DNA from: Saltatorellus ferox
GTDB lineage: Bacteria; Planctomycetota; UBA1135; GCA-002686595
Direction of reading: 5' to 3'
Length of the DNA stretch: 64,000 nucleotides
NCBI GenBank assembly: GCA_007751475.1
Contig: CP036434.1
Coordinates: 4,779,524 to 4,843,523 of the forward strand
The notes beneath the pieces were generated by a model. It had not been told where the DNA came from, ran no database searches, and saw only the letters and a list, made by a program, of their open reading frames with translations. Within the stretch, counting starts at the first letter, position 1, and each line of letters opens with the position of its first letter. The translations under genes were made by a program, and so were the position numbers. Positions 9,263 through 18,631 of the stretch are shown piece after piece.

Positions 9263-9888
9263 TAGCAGCCCAGCAGCCCAGCAGCCCAGCGAACTCCCCC
9301 CCCAAGAGCCCGAAGCCCGAAGCCCGCAACAGTCACGTGAATGCGGCACATCCGTCCCACAGATTCCTCCAAGGACCCTGATGTCTGACGAATCGACAGC
9401 AGCGGAAAGCGGCGTGGCGTGGTGGTCTGGCAAGTTGCTGAGGAACATGTCCACCGCTCCCCCCGCGGTTCCATCGCCGTTGCCAGTGGAAGTACAGCAG
9501 TGGAGCTCCATCTCTGCCGTGCCAGGGCTTACGGCTGTCTGCATGGCACCGGTGGAGTGAATCCCACTGACGAGCGTGGGGTTCTGGTCGAACGTTGTCG
9601 CGAAAAGAACGAGCCCCGAACGAGCTGTCATCCCGCGTCCCCCCGTGGGAGGCGGTCATCCCGCGAGCAGGTCGCCGGAGCTCCCCCCCCCGGGCAAATC
9701 GAATGATCTCCTCGCCGCCGCCCCCATCCGCGGACTCCGACGAGGGGAGCCGTCCCCCGACCTGCGCTGGCGCCATGGGTTTCTTGAAGATCGACCGTGA
9801 CGCTGGATCTCGGATGGAGATGGGCGCAGCGGGCAGGCATGACGCCCGCCCCTTGCCCACATCTTGGCCCACCACCCGACCCAACACC
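9263..9888. other. Non-coding stretch with a short IS91-like scrap
   Basis: No gene is supported. Near 9695-9725 a short block (GATCTCCTCGCCGCCGC) resembles an internal block of the IS91 copies (GATGACCTCCTCGCCGCCGC). A C-rich run lies at 9692-9699. Minus-strand open reading in 9333-9631 gives no recognised domain. Confidence 0.4.
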
Positions 9889-12069
9889 ATGGTCCCCCAC
9901 CTTCGATTCCCCGTCCTGAGAGGTCTTTTCGGCCTCTGCTTCGCGCTCTTCCTGGCGCCCCGCGCCCTGGCCCAGGCCCAGACAGACCTCACCACGCCGA
10001 CCGCGTGGTGGTACCAGACGAGCGCCACCCCCCAGGAGGTCAGCCAGCGCGTCACCCTCGGATACCGCATCGTCGATCTCGAGGTCATCGATGAGAGCCC
10101 CCTGACCTTCGCCGCATCCTTCGTGCACAACTCCGGAGCCTACGCCAAGGGCTGGTCCTGGTACTACGACCAGACCTCGCTCGGCGTCAGTCTTCTGCTG
10201 TCACAGAACAACTCCCGGGCCATCGACATCGAGCCCTATGAGACGGCCAACGGCCTGCGCTACGCGGTCGTCATGATCGCCAACACCGGCGCCGACTTCT
10301 CCCCCAGCCAGGGCTGGCAGACGGGCTATACGGGCGCCGACGTCGGCGCATGGATCAACTCCAACCCGACCCGGCGGATCATCGACATCCAGCCGTACGT
10401 CGTGGGAGGAGCCCAGCGCTACGCCTTCATCTGGCTCTCGAACACAGGTGTCCACCATTCCCCCTGGTGGATTCTGATCAACGCCACGACCGCGGACATC
10501 TCCGACGTGATCCAAAACCAGCAGGCGCGAATCATCGACCTGGAGAGGCATGCCGGAGGCCGTTACAGCGCCGTTTTCACGCCGGCGGACGGCAAGGCCT
10601 GGTACTACCTCTACCAGATCTCCGGGAGTGAGGTGGCGCGGCTGTCCGAGCAGCTGGCGAGCCGAATCATCGACATCGAGCGCAGCACCTCGGGCCTCCT
10701 CGTGCGCTACGACGTCGTCCTCCGCCAGAACGACAATGATCTGGCCGTCGCCACGAACGTGGCGATGCGCGACGGACTTTCACTGGACGTCACCAGCGGC
10801 TTCCTGCTCCGAGAGCTTGACTCCACTCCAGCCACGCTGGCCGGCGTGAACGAGAGCCGAAGCTTCGAGCCTGCTAGTCTGATGAAGACTGCCCACCACT
10901 TCACGGCCATGCGCCGGGTGGCCCTGGGCGCGGACTCTCTGGGTGCCGCGGTGACCGAGAACGCCGGATTGAACGGGAGCTGTCCGACGGGCTCCAACCC
11001 GGTCACCCGCACCCTCTCCGCCGTGCTCAGGGACATGATGGAGGTCAGCTCCAACACGGCCACCGAGGCCATTCGCGCCCGGTACGGCACGAGCATGATC
11101 GAGAGCACCTGCGCAGCGTTCGGAGCCACGGGGGTCGCGTTGAATCACACGCTCGGCTGCCTCTGCGGCATGACGCGCAACGAGATCCGCCTGGACGATC
11201 TCTCGGCGCTCCATCTGGCGGTGGCGAACGGCATCCTTGGCACCCAAAGAGCCACGTTCTATGACCTCATGAGCAACGGCACGAACTTCGGAATGGGCGT
11301 GCACAACACGTCGACCACATTGGCCCAGGAACTCGCCGCCTCCTCGCTCAACACCGTGGAAAGGCAGGCCTTCAGCGCAGGCATTCTGCTGGCCCACAAG
11401 GGCGGCTCCTACGCCTGCTACAGCCCCGGCCACGTCGAGGAGCATCGCAGCCGCGGCGCCTACGTGCGCCTGCCGTTCCGCAGCGGGTGCAACACGGTCT
11501 ACCGCGAGTACTTCATCGGCGCGTGGGTCAACGATGCCGTGACGGGAATCAGCGCCGACAACGCCACCGGGGCGGGGATCGAATCCCTCTTCCGCAGCGT
11601 CGTCCGCGAGGCCATCGACTCCTGGGAATCGGCCCTCTGTATCCCGACCGCCGAGTACTGCACGGCCGCTCCCAACTCCACGGGCAACGTCGGGATCTGC
11701 TCGATCACCGGCAGCACGTACATCGTCCAGGACAACCTCACCCTGCGCGCGTCCAACCTCCCCACGATGTCCTTCGGGTACCTTCTCGTGAGCACCACGT
11801 CCGGCTTCAGCCCGGGCGCAGGAGGAAGCGCTGGCAACCTCTGCCTCGGCGGATCCATCGGTCGCTACAGCAATTTCGTCGCCAGCACGGGAACCACAGG
11901 TACGCTCGCGCGGCCCTTCGACCAGGACGGCATCCCGACGCCGTCCGGCGTCCCTGGCTCGGTCCAGGCAGGGGACACGCTCTACTTCCAGTGGTGGCAC
12001 CGGGATTCTTCGCCGACGGGATCGCCTTCGTCGAACTTCACCCGCGGAGTGCGCGTGACGTTCATCTGA
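9889..12069 (+). CDS. Secreted serine hydrolase: tandem BTRD1-like repeats, class A beta-lactamase-like domain, shared C-terminal domain
   Basis: The ATG at 9889 opens a signal peptide (HLRFPVLRGLFGLCFALFLAPRALAQ). Residues ~35-290 contain four to five ~45-residue repeats with RIVDLEVI, RAIDIEPYE, RIIDIQPYV, RIIDLERHA and RIIDIERST, each with WY/WW motifs, matching bacterial tandem repeat domain 1. The hydrolase domain follows with the three class A/PBP-like motifs in order: S330-L-M-K333, S387-S-N389 and K504-G-G. Cys pairs (STCAAF, CLCGM) suggest disulfides. The final ~130 residues are the shared domain (AEYCTAAPNSTGN, GNLCLGGSIGR, AGDTLYFQWWHRD, SNFTRGVRVTF). The fold suggests a D-Ala peptidase or beta-lactamase-related hydrolase acting outside the cytoplasm; a true beta-lactamase role is not shown. 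Confidence 0.85.
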   Translation: MVPHLRFPVLRGLFGLCFALFLAPRALAQAQTDLTTPTAWWYQTSATPQEVSQRVTLGYRIVDLEVIDESPLTFAASFVHNSGAYAKGWSWYYDQTSLGVSLLLSQNNSRAIDIEPYETANGLRYAVVMIANTGADFSPSQGWQTGYTGADVGAWINSNPTRRIIDIQPYVVGGAQRYAFIWLSNTGVHHSPWWILINATTADISDVIQNQQARIIDLERHAGGRYSAVFTPADGKAWYYLYQISGSEVARLSEQLASRIIDIERSTSGLLVRYDVVLRQNDNDLAVATNVAMRDGLSLDVTSGFLLRELDSTPATLAGVNESRSFEPASLMKTAHHFTAMRRVALGADSLGAAVTENAGLNGSCPTGSNPVTRTLSAVLRDMMEVSSNTATEAIRARYGTSMIESTCAAFGATGVALNHTLGCLCGMTRNEIRLDDLSALHLAVANGILGTQRATFYDLMSNGTNFGMGVHNTSTTLAQELAASSLNTVERQAFSAGILLAHKGGSYACYSPGHVEEHRSRGAYVRLPFRSGCNTVYREYFIGAWVNDAVTGISADNATGAGIESLFRSVVREAIDSWESALCIPTAEYCTAAPNSTGNVGICSITGSTYIVQDNLTLRASNLPTMSFGYLLVSTTSGFSPGAGGSAGNLCLGGSIGRYSNFVASTGTTGTLARPFDQDGIPTPSGVPGSVQAGDTLYFQWWHRDSSPTGSPSSNFTRGVRVTFI

Positions 12070-12126
12070 ACCACCTCGATCGAGCGCCGGACATCCCTCT
12101 CGGCCATGCCCAGCGGCGCGCAGCAC

Positions 12127-12726
12127 TCACTCCCTCGCCCTCATTTCGATGGCGAGGGCCGTGAGCGCCCGGTGCAGCAGCATCCGAACCGAAGCCTCCG
12201 AGCGGTTCATTCGCTCGGCGACTTCGGCCCGTGGAAGGCCTTCCACGCGCGAAAGTCGGATGACCTGGCTGTACTCCGACGAGAGGGCCTGCATCGCTGC
12301 CTCGATGCGCGCCATCTCTTCGTGGATGGCGGCGTCCTGGCTCGGGGTTCGATCGGTGGTGAAGCGCGCGTCGGCGGCTTCGTCGTCCGTGTCCGCTCTC
12401 GGCTGCCCGTCGCGCCGACGAAGATCGCGCCTGTCCGCCGTGACGAATCGGCGGCGGCTCGCCATCTTCCGCAGCGCCGTGGTAAACAGCCAGCGCCGGA
12501 AGGCGCCCTCGCCTGTGTGCTGGAAGGCTTCGGAGTGTTCCAGGATCTCCCGGCACACCGACTGCACCAGATCTGATCCTGACTCGTGGCGCCTCAGGAG
12601 CACGCCCGCGCGCCGCTCCACGTAGGCCCGAAGCTCCGGGAGATGCCTCTCCAGCAAGCGCTCCAGCGCGAGACGGTCCCCGCCGGCCGCCGCCCTGGTC
12701 AGGGCTTCGATCGGTTCCGATTCCAC
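12127..12726 (-). CDS. ECF-like RNA polymerase sigma factor (planctomycete-type)
   Basis: 199 residues with region 2 (DRLALERLLERHLPELRAYV, GSDLVQSVCREILEHSEAF, FRRWLFTTALRKMASRRR) and region 4 (MQALSSEYSQVIRLSRVEGL, EVAERMNRSEASVRMLLHRA). The SDLVQSVCREILEH signature and length fit a planctomycete-specific sigma-70 subfamily (I believe TIGR02984, not verified). The gene is divergent from the Ser/Thr kinase at 12776 with only 49 bp between starts, so the two probably share a control region. Kinase/ECF pairing is well known in planctomycetes, where the kinase is thought to control its sigma partner. It converges with the serine hydrolase gene (57 bp between stops). Confidence 0.9.
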   Translation of the reverse strand: MESEPIEALTRAAAGGDRLALERLLERHLPELRAYVERRAGVLLRRHESGSDLVQSVCREILEHSEAFQHTGEGAFRRWLFTTALRKMASRRRFVTADRRDLRRRDGQPRADTDDEAADARFTTDRTPSQDAAIHEEMARIEAAMQALSSEYSQVIRLSRVEGLPRAEVAERMNRSEASVRMLLHRALTALAIEMRARE

Positions 12727-12775
12727 CCTTTCACTGTACGACTCAAGCCCCGGAACGCGAGATGTCCAGGCTACG

Positions 12776-15694
12776 ATGATGAGCCGAATGAGCCAGAACG
12801 ACCCCAGCGCAGCGCCCGTGGACGACCTGCTCTTCCGCTACCTGGAGGAGAGCGGCGAGAAACCGGCGGACGCCGTGCTCGAGGAACTCTGCGCGGAGTC
12901 GCCCTCCCTCGCCGGAGAGCTCCGCGCCCTGGTGGGCATCCTGAACGACACCGGCTTGGCCGAACCAGGAGCCGGGCAGGAGACCCTCGGCCCCTATCGG
13001 CTGCTGCGGCGCCTGGGTGCGGGCGGCATGGGCGTCGTGTACCTGGCCGCGCACGCGGACGACGGACGGCATGTGGCTCTGAAGATCGTTCGACCTGAGC
13101 AGCTCTTCTTCGAGCCCGCGCGCGAACGATTCCGGCGCGAGATCGACGCTGTGGCTCGACTCTCCCACGCCGGAATCGCGGCCATTCACGATGGTGGTGA
13201 ATCCCGAGGAGTCCCCTACTTCGCCCAGGAGTACGTCGAAGGCGCTTCGCTCGAGATCATTCTCCAGTCGCTCCTCGATCGCGAGGCATCGCGGCTCACG
13301 GGGGCGGACATGGCGCTCGCCTTGGAGCGCGCGCTCTGGAAGACCCAGACGGTAGCCTCTGGTCCGGGAACGTTTTTCGCCGGAGGATGGGCCGAGGTCT
13401 GTGCGCGCATAGGTCTCGCCGCCGCGGATGCCCTCGAACACGCCCATTCCCGGGGGATCCTCCACCGGGACATCAAACCCTCGAACCTGCTCCTGACCCC
13501 CGGAGGCCGCGTGGTGCTCGTGGACTTCGGGCTCGCCGCCCTCGCCGACGGAGCGCGGCTCACGCGAACCGGCTCGATCCTTGGTTCCATGCCCTACCTG
13601 GCGCCGGAGCTCATCGATGGTGGGAAGGCGACGGTGGCCTCCGACGTGTATTCCCTCGGGGTGACGCTCTACGAACTCGCCGCGCTGAGCCTCCCCTTCG
13701 TGGCCCAGCATCCCGATGAGCTGCGTCGTCAGATCCTCCTGGGTGACCCCGTGCGTCCCAGGCGACGCAATGCGGAGATTCCCCGGGATCTGGAGACCAT
13801 CATCGGCGGTGCACTCGAAGGGCGTCCTGGCCACCGTTACCCGTCCGCTGCGGCGTTCTCCTCGGACCTGCAGGCCTTCCTCTCTGCGCGTCGCATCTCC
13901 ATGAAGCCTCCGGGCCTGTGGCGCCGTTCGGTCAAGGTCGCGAGGAAGCACCCTACCGCTTCCAGCATCGGCGTGGCTCTTGCCACCCTGCTCACGGCGG
14001 GCCCGCTGGCCTACGGGCTCATCCAGGCCCGGAACGTGCGCGCCGTCGAGTCGCTCAATCGCCAGCTGAGCGAGGCGGTCGTAGGTCAAGGTCAGGCGCT
14101 AGAGTCTGCCGACAGACACTTCACCCTGGCGATCGACGCCGTCCACCATCTTCTGGAGCAGTTCTCGGACAGCGCCCTCGATGAGTTTCCGGCCCTGGCC
14201 CCCCTGCGCCTCGCGGCGATCGAACGCGCCCTGGAAACGTTCAAGACGCTTGGAGTGGAGAGGGGCGAGGACGCCGGCCTCATCCGCGAGACGGCGCTCG
14301 CAACCCGAGCTCGCGGCGATGCGCTGTATGACCTGAGTCGTCTGGAGGAATCCCTCGCGGCCCAACGACACCACGTGGAGCTTCTCGAGAGGCTCATGGA
14401 GAAAGGTCCCCTGGAATGGAAGGAGAACGCGGACCTCTGGTTCGAGATGGGTGTCGGTCACGCCCGCGTGGGCCGAACGTTGGCTCAGTTGCGCCGCCCC
14501 CTGGACGCCACGGTCGAGCACCGCAGGGCGATGGACGCGACTTGCAATGCCATCGCACTCGCGCCCGCCAACCCTGACCCCCGGCTGGCTTTGGTCTCCC
14601 ACCAGACGAACCTTGCCATGAGCCAATCAGATGCTGCGCTGTTCGACGAAGCGCGCGCGACGGGCGATGAGTGCATCCAGGCCGCAAAAGCGCTTCGCTG
14701 CGAATTCCCCGGGGATGCGAGGGCGTTCGAGGTCCTCGCGCGTGCGCTCCGTCAGCGCTACAGCCCTCCCCTCGTCGAGGCGAGCAGCGAATCGCGACTG
14801 CCGGCGCTGGAACGTGCGCGCACCGCTCTCCGTGCAGCGCTTGCCATGGCGCCACGGGATCGAGAGGTCCAGAACGACCTCAACCGGGTCGACTTCATGG
14901 CGGCCCAGGTCCACGTCGCCAACGGCCGACTCCTGGAGGCGCGCTCGATACTGGAAGCGTGCCGCGTGGAGGCCGAAGCGCTGGCCCATCAGTTCCCAGC
15001 TTTCGACCATTACACCGGCGATGTACTCGACATCTGTGGACTCCTGGCCCATGTGGCGCGACTGCAGGGCGAATGGGAGCTGGCACGTAGCGCGATGCGA
15101 GAGGTGGCTGACGCGAGCGACGATCTCGCCCTGCGTTCACCCGACAACCTGCCAAGCGCCAGCGACGCCCGCTCGGCCCACGTCAACCTGGCCAACGTCT
15201 ACATCAACTCTCCGGATCTCGGGCAGGAACGATTCGAGCTGGCCCTGGGATCCCTCGACCGGGCCAGCGAGTGGCACGAGCTCCTTCTCTCGCGCGTGGC
15301 GGACGAGGTCGATGGACCACAGGCCGCGTTCCAGATCACTTACAACAAAGTCGTCGTCGAGGGTCAACTCGGCCGATGGGCAGAGGCGGAGTCCCTCGCC
15401 AGGACGCTCTCGACGATGTCCACACGCGATCCCTTTGATCAGCGGCTGATCGCCGACGCGTGGTGCGAGGTTCGAATCGCCATGGAGCGTGCCGCGACGG
15501 ATTTCGATGCGGATGGGAGCCTCGTCCAACGTCGCGACCAGGCCCAGGAGAACGCCCTGCTCTGGATCGAATCTGCGGTGGCTGCCGGCTACTCGGACCG
15601 CGACGAACTCGGCTCGACGCCAGCCCTCGACTTCCTGCGAGACCACGCTCGATTCATCGCGCTCCTCGCGAGTATTCCGGTGGAGGCCCGATAA
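12776..15694 (+). CDS. Transmembrane Ser/Thr protein kinase with large C-terminal sensor region
   Basis: 972 residues. The kinase domain spans ~72-370: glycine loop LGAGGMGVVY (81-90), catalytic Lys103 (HVALKIV), HRDIKPSN at about 230, DFG at about 250, APE in YLAPELI. A ~30-residue insert (SRLTGADMALALERALWK region) precedes the catalytic loop. A single hydrophobic segment around 393-415 (ASSIGVALATLLTAGPLAYG) predicts an extracytoplasmic C-terminus of ~550 residues made of helical TPR-like repeats. All catalytic residues are present, so it should be active. It is divergent from the sigma factor gene, its likely regulatory partner. Alternative starts at 12779 and 12788 are possible. Confidence 0.92.
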   Translation: MMSRMSQNDPSAAPVDDLLFRYLEESGEKPADAVLEELCAESPSLAGELRALVGILNDTGLAEPGAGQETLGPYRLLRRLGAGGMGVVYLAAHADDGRHVALKIVRPEQLFFEPARERFRREIDAVARLSHAGIAAIHDGGESRGVPYFAQEYVEGASLEIILQSLLDREASRLTGADMALALERALWKTQTVASGPGTFFAGGWAEVCARIGLAAADALEHAHSRGILHRDIKPSNLLLTPGGRVVLVDFGLAALADGARLTRTGSILGSMPYLAPELIDGGKATVASDVYSLGVTLYELAALSLPFVAQHPDELRRQILLGDPVRPRRRNAEIPRDLETIIGGALEGRPGHRYPSAAAFSSDLQAFLSARRISMKPPGLWRRSVKVARKHPTASSIGVALATLLTAGPLAYGLIQARNVRAVESLNRQLSEAVVGQGQALESADRHFTLAIDAVHHLLEQFSDSALDEFPALAPLRLAAIERALETFKTLGVERGEDAGLIRETALATRARGDALYDLSRLEESLAAQRHHVELLERLMEKGPLEWKENADLWFEMGVGHARVGRTLAQLRRPLDATVEHRRAMDATCNAIALAPANPDPRLALVSHQTNLAMSQSDAALFDEARATGDECIQAAKALRCEFPGDARAFEVLARALRQRYSPPLVEASSESRLPALERARTALRAALAMAPRDREVQNDLNRVDFMAAQVHVANGRLLEARSILEACRVEAEALAHQFPAFDHYTGDVLDICGLLAHVARLQGEWELARSAMREVADASDDLALRSPDNLPSASDARSAHVNLANVYINSPDLGQERFELALGSLDRASEWHELLLSRVADEVDGPQAAFQITYNKVVVEGQLGRWAEAESLARTLSTMSTRDPFDQRLIADAWCEVRIAMERAATDFDADGSLVQRRDQAQENALLWIESAVAAGYSDRDELGSTPALDFLRDHARFIALLASIPVEAR

Positions 15695-15723
15695 GCCCCG
15701 TCAGCTGCGGGTCAGACCCCAGG

Positions 15724-16566
15724 TCAACGAGCGATCTTCTCCGACCTCGGCCAGCCGAGCGCTCGCATTCGGGTCAGGACACCGCACGCGACCGTAGCCT
15801 CCGCCCAGTCGTTCCGTCCAAGGTTCGGCAACGCAGCTACGGAGCGAAACAGGCGAAGCCAATGCGACGAACTTTTGATTGGGGGCACGTGCGCGAGTAG
15901 CGTCCATACCAGGAGCGTGTCGATCACGAACTTGGACCGGAAGAACGTGTTCTCTAGCCAGCCCTGGCGATGATCCCCCGACTCCTTCTTCCACCACCGG
16001 CGTCCGAACTCCTTCACTGGCCTGACCGTCCTGTTGCGCTCCTTGCACCCGCGGCGTCGTGCAGATTGGCTCGCGCTGCTGATTGGCGGCACAACGACCT
16101 CTGCGCCGCGGGCTTCGGCAGACTCATGGATTGGCCCTGTGTCGCGGGCGGCGTCGGCTCTCACCGTACGGACAGGGCAGGGCACATCTTCGATGATCGC
16201 GACACCTGTGGCCCCATCACCCACCGTGCTATCGGTCAAGACCTGCGCCACGCTCTCGCCCGTGGCGTCGGCGAGGCGTCCATGCGGTTTCGATCGCCAG
16301 ATCGGAGAACTTGGCCTGCGGACGTCGGCGCCCGATTGGCCGGGCTGCCCATGCATCGACAGCGCCCGGTGGGAGCCGATCTTCAAGGACGCCATGACCA
16401 CAGGGGCAGCGATCGACCGGCTCGTTCACCACTGTGTCCTCTTGGAGATGACCGGGACGAGCCTTTGGAGCGCAGGCGCGACGGCTGCGGCGGAGCCCGT
16501 CGATCACGCTCAGGGGGCTACCGCGATCAACGACAACCCATGGCCAGGTGTAGTGGTCGCTCATGG
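15724..16566 (-). pseudogene. IS5-family transposase relic
   Basis: Minus-strand pieces in two frames match IS5-family DDE transposases. The N-terminal piece contains AARPIGRRRPQAKFSDLAIE. The C-terminal piece contains GESVAQVLTDSTVGDGATGV, TVRADAARDTGPIHESAEAR, KESGDHRQGWLENTFFRSKF and VACGVLTRMRALGWPRSEK. The central part with the first catalytic Asp is deleted and the frame changes around 16300-16400. A MITE fragment (15811-15887) sits inside the C-terminal part. A second scrap of the same family lies at 55025-55110. Confidence 0.75.
15811..15887 (+). repeat. Right half of a 160-bp MITE, inside the IS5 relic
   Basis: Nearly identical to the right halves of the two full MITEs at 20016-20339, from GTTCCGTCCAAGGTTCGGCA to the terminal GGGGGCA. 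The left half and the left CTAG are missing. Confidence 0.75.
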
Positions 16567-16678
16567 GGCTTTGTGAATGACGCTGGACACTCCATCGCGG
16601 TCCTTGCGTCGCCGAGACTCAAGAGGGTGGCGGGGAGGCACCCCAGTGTCCCGTGGGCCCACCGTCCAGGAACTCCAT

Positions 16679-17878
16679 TCACTTTCGACCCTCTCCCTCC
16701 GCCACTTCGAACTCGCCGAGCCAGCCCCCGGGGTCGGAGGTCGCCACGAGCTCGCCGTTCCTGACGACAAGGCTGCAGCCGTGTTCTTCTTCCCACGGCG
16801 GGTAGAAGTCGATCTGAAAGAGGTCGTGGGATCCACCGTTCAGCACCTCGCCCAGGTAGATCCTTCCCTTGCCCGCTGCGCGCAGGGCGTCTTCGGGATT
16901 GCGGATGCCGAAGTAGTCCTCGTTGCTCTGGCTTCCCGCTCCATAGTCGGTGACCTCGAAGCACATCTTGCAGTGCTCCCAGAGGAGTTCGCCTGCCCGC
17001 GGGTGGTCCTTGGAGGAGAGCGCCCCCAATGCGCGGACCAGACTCAGCGTCCCGGGCCCGAAGGCGTAGCTGTCGTCAAACTCTGTCTCGAGCGTGACCT
17101 TGATCTCGTCGGGCAAGAATGCGGTCTTCAGGACCATCGAGCGGGAACCGTCCGTGCTTTGGCCCAGCGCTTCGTCCAGCTGCTCGAGCGTGAGCGAGTC
17201 GAGTTCGATGGGCGTGAGGTCGAGCACCGCTGGCTCCATCGGCTCCACGGGCTCTGGCAGGTTCTGGCTGAGGATCTCGCGGTAGCGATAAGTGATCGAC
17301 TCGATCTTCTTTGGATCCATCTCGTCGAAGGCCGACCACGCCTTCTCTGCCTGGCGGCGCACGTCCTCGTCCGCGATCGCTCCGCGCTTCCAGGTCAAGG
17401 ACTCAACGAGCCCTTCGCCAATGGACTCGTAGAGTTCTCGCAGGGACCAGTCGAACTCCAGTACGAGCCGGGAGAACACGTGCTGGCCCGACGAGGGAGG
17501 GATGAAGATATAGACGAACTGCCCCGACTCCGGCCGCCAACTCGTCGGCTCCAATCGAACCAGCGCCCTTCGCGCGCCAGCGCTCCGCGATTCGGACTCC
17601 ACTCGCAAAGGGGCGATCGCCGCCTCGCCCGATTCGTAGCGTTGCCACACCTCATCAAGCAGCGCCTCCCTCACGGTCTCCGCGTCGTCGCCCCGGGGAT
17701 CGTCGATTCGCTCCTCGGCGGTGAAGCCGACGAAGAAGTTCACCTCGGCGAAAGATGCCTCGCCCGCGGCGCGATCCATGCGCTCCAGCCGCAGGAGCTG
17801 CCCATGGATCAGTCGTTTCTCGAACAGCGTGGGGACGTCGATGGAGTAGAGCCCTGTTTCAATGCGCTGGATGTCCAC
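16679..17878 (-). CDS. Hypothetical protein
   Basis: A ~400-residue acidic soluble protein, which I do not recognise. I place the start at the GTG at 17878 (VDIQRIETGLYSIDVPTLFE), because frame further upstream to an ATG at 17977 runs into the IS91 relic at 17895-18290 and encodes its terminal sequence. There is no signal peptide or membrane segment. Notable segments are NFFVGFTAEERIDDPRGDDA near the N-terminus and YFGIRNPEDALRAAGKGRIYLGEVLN ... DLFQIDFYPPWEEEHG near the C-terminus. The insertion of the old IS91 relic directly upstream could have removed the native start or promoter. Confidence 0.65.
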   Translation of the reverse strand: MDIQRIETGLYSIDVPTLFEKRLIHGQLLRLERMDRAAGEASFAEVNFFVGFTAEERIDDPRGDDAETVREALLDEVWQRYESGEAAIAPLRVESESRSAGARRALVRLEPTSWRPESGQFVYIFIPPSSGQHVFSRLVLEFDWSLRELYESIGEGLVESLTWKRGAIADEDVRRQAEKAWSAFDEMDPKKIESITYRYREILSQNLPEPVEPMEPAVLDLTPIELDSLTLEQLDEALGQSTDGSRSMVLKTAFLPDEIKVTLETEFDDSYAFGPGTLSLVRALGALSSKDHPRAGELLWEHCKMCFEVTDYGAGSQSNEDYFGIRNPEDALRAAGKGRIYLGEVLNGGSHDLFQIDFYPPWEEEHGCSLVVRNGELVATSDPGGWLGEFEVAEGEGRK

Positions 17879-17894
17879 GCCGGAAGTATGCCCT

Positions 17895-18290
17895 GGATGG
17901 GTAGGACTTCCAAGCGGGGTGTCGACACGCCAGTCGCCGTAGCCTGGACTCCGATTCTTCGCCTTTCCCATCCTCACCGGCCACGCGGGGGCGTCCGAGC
18001 GGCCAGCGGTCTCTTCTTCCAGCCGAGCCCGATGGCCCGCGCGCCGCTCTTCCGCAGCTTTCTACTTCCCACCGTTCAGCCGCCCCTTGAAGTAGCCAAG
18101 GCCGAGGCGGCATCGGTATTCGAACCTCGGCCTCTCCCGGTGGAGAACGGCTCGGCCCTGGCTCTTCCGAGCGGATGTACCTCTGACTCTTAGGCGACTC
18201 CAAAGGCTCCATCGAGGCGTCTTCTTCAGAGGCACCTGCCGCCTTTGGCTCCTTCCGAACCACCGGACGCGGCACCACACGGCCACCCGG
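17895..18290 (-). mobile_element. Degenerate IS91-family terminus and transposase tail
   Basis: Begins GGACTTCCAAGCGGGGTGTCGACACGCCAGTCGCCG, the diverged form of the constant IS91 end seen at 36000, 46655 and elsewhere. It continues through the GCCCGCGCGCCGCTCT and GGTATTCGAACCTCGG blocks. A transposase remnant on the minus strand reads VVRKEPKAAGASEEDA and PKSQRYIRSE. Substitutions and missing blocks show it is old. Confidence 0.75.
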
Positions 18291-18631
18291 GAAAAACCCC
18301 ATGAAAATCCGTGACGAAAGCGGGGCCACCGGCCTCATTGGGGAGGACCGGGGCGCCCCCACGGCTCGGTAGCCGACAGACCTGGATGCCATTGGGGTTC
18401 GGCGCAACGCCGCGGGCGTGAATCCTGGCTGTGCTCGCGCAATCGCATTCTGTGGTGCAGACTCCAAGGCTCCATTCTTCACGACTTTGCACCACCAGCA
18501 CGCCCAAACCACGCCGTGGCGACGTCAGACGGCAGCCTTTGGCTGCCGCCCGCTTCGTGGGCTCCCTCACAGAAGGCTCGACGGGCCTACGGTAGCCCTT
18601 CCTCTGACTCGTTCGTTGTCCTTGATGCCCC
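18291..18631. other. Intergenic stretch with scrap repeats, no gene
   Basis: Contains the block 18418-18510 shared with 5860-5950. No supported coding region; it carries the upstream region of the gene at 18632. Confidence 0.4.

Noticed and set aside
9595..9888. N-terminal extension of the serine hydrolase
   Set aside because: Low-complexity Pro/Arg/Ser codons without signal peptide; 9889 starts a clear signal peptide.
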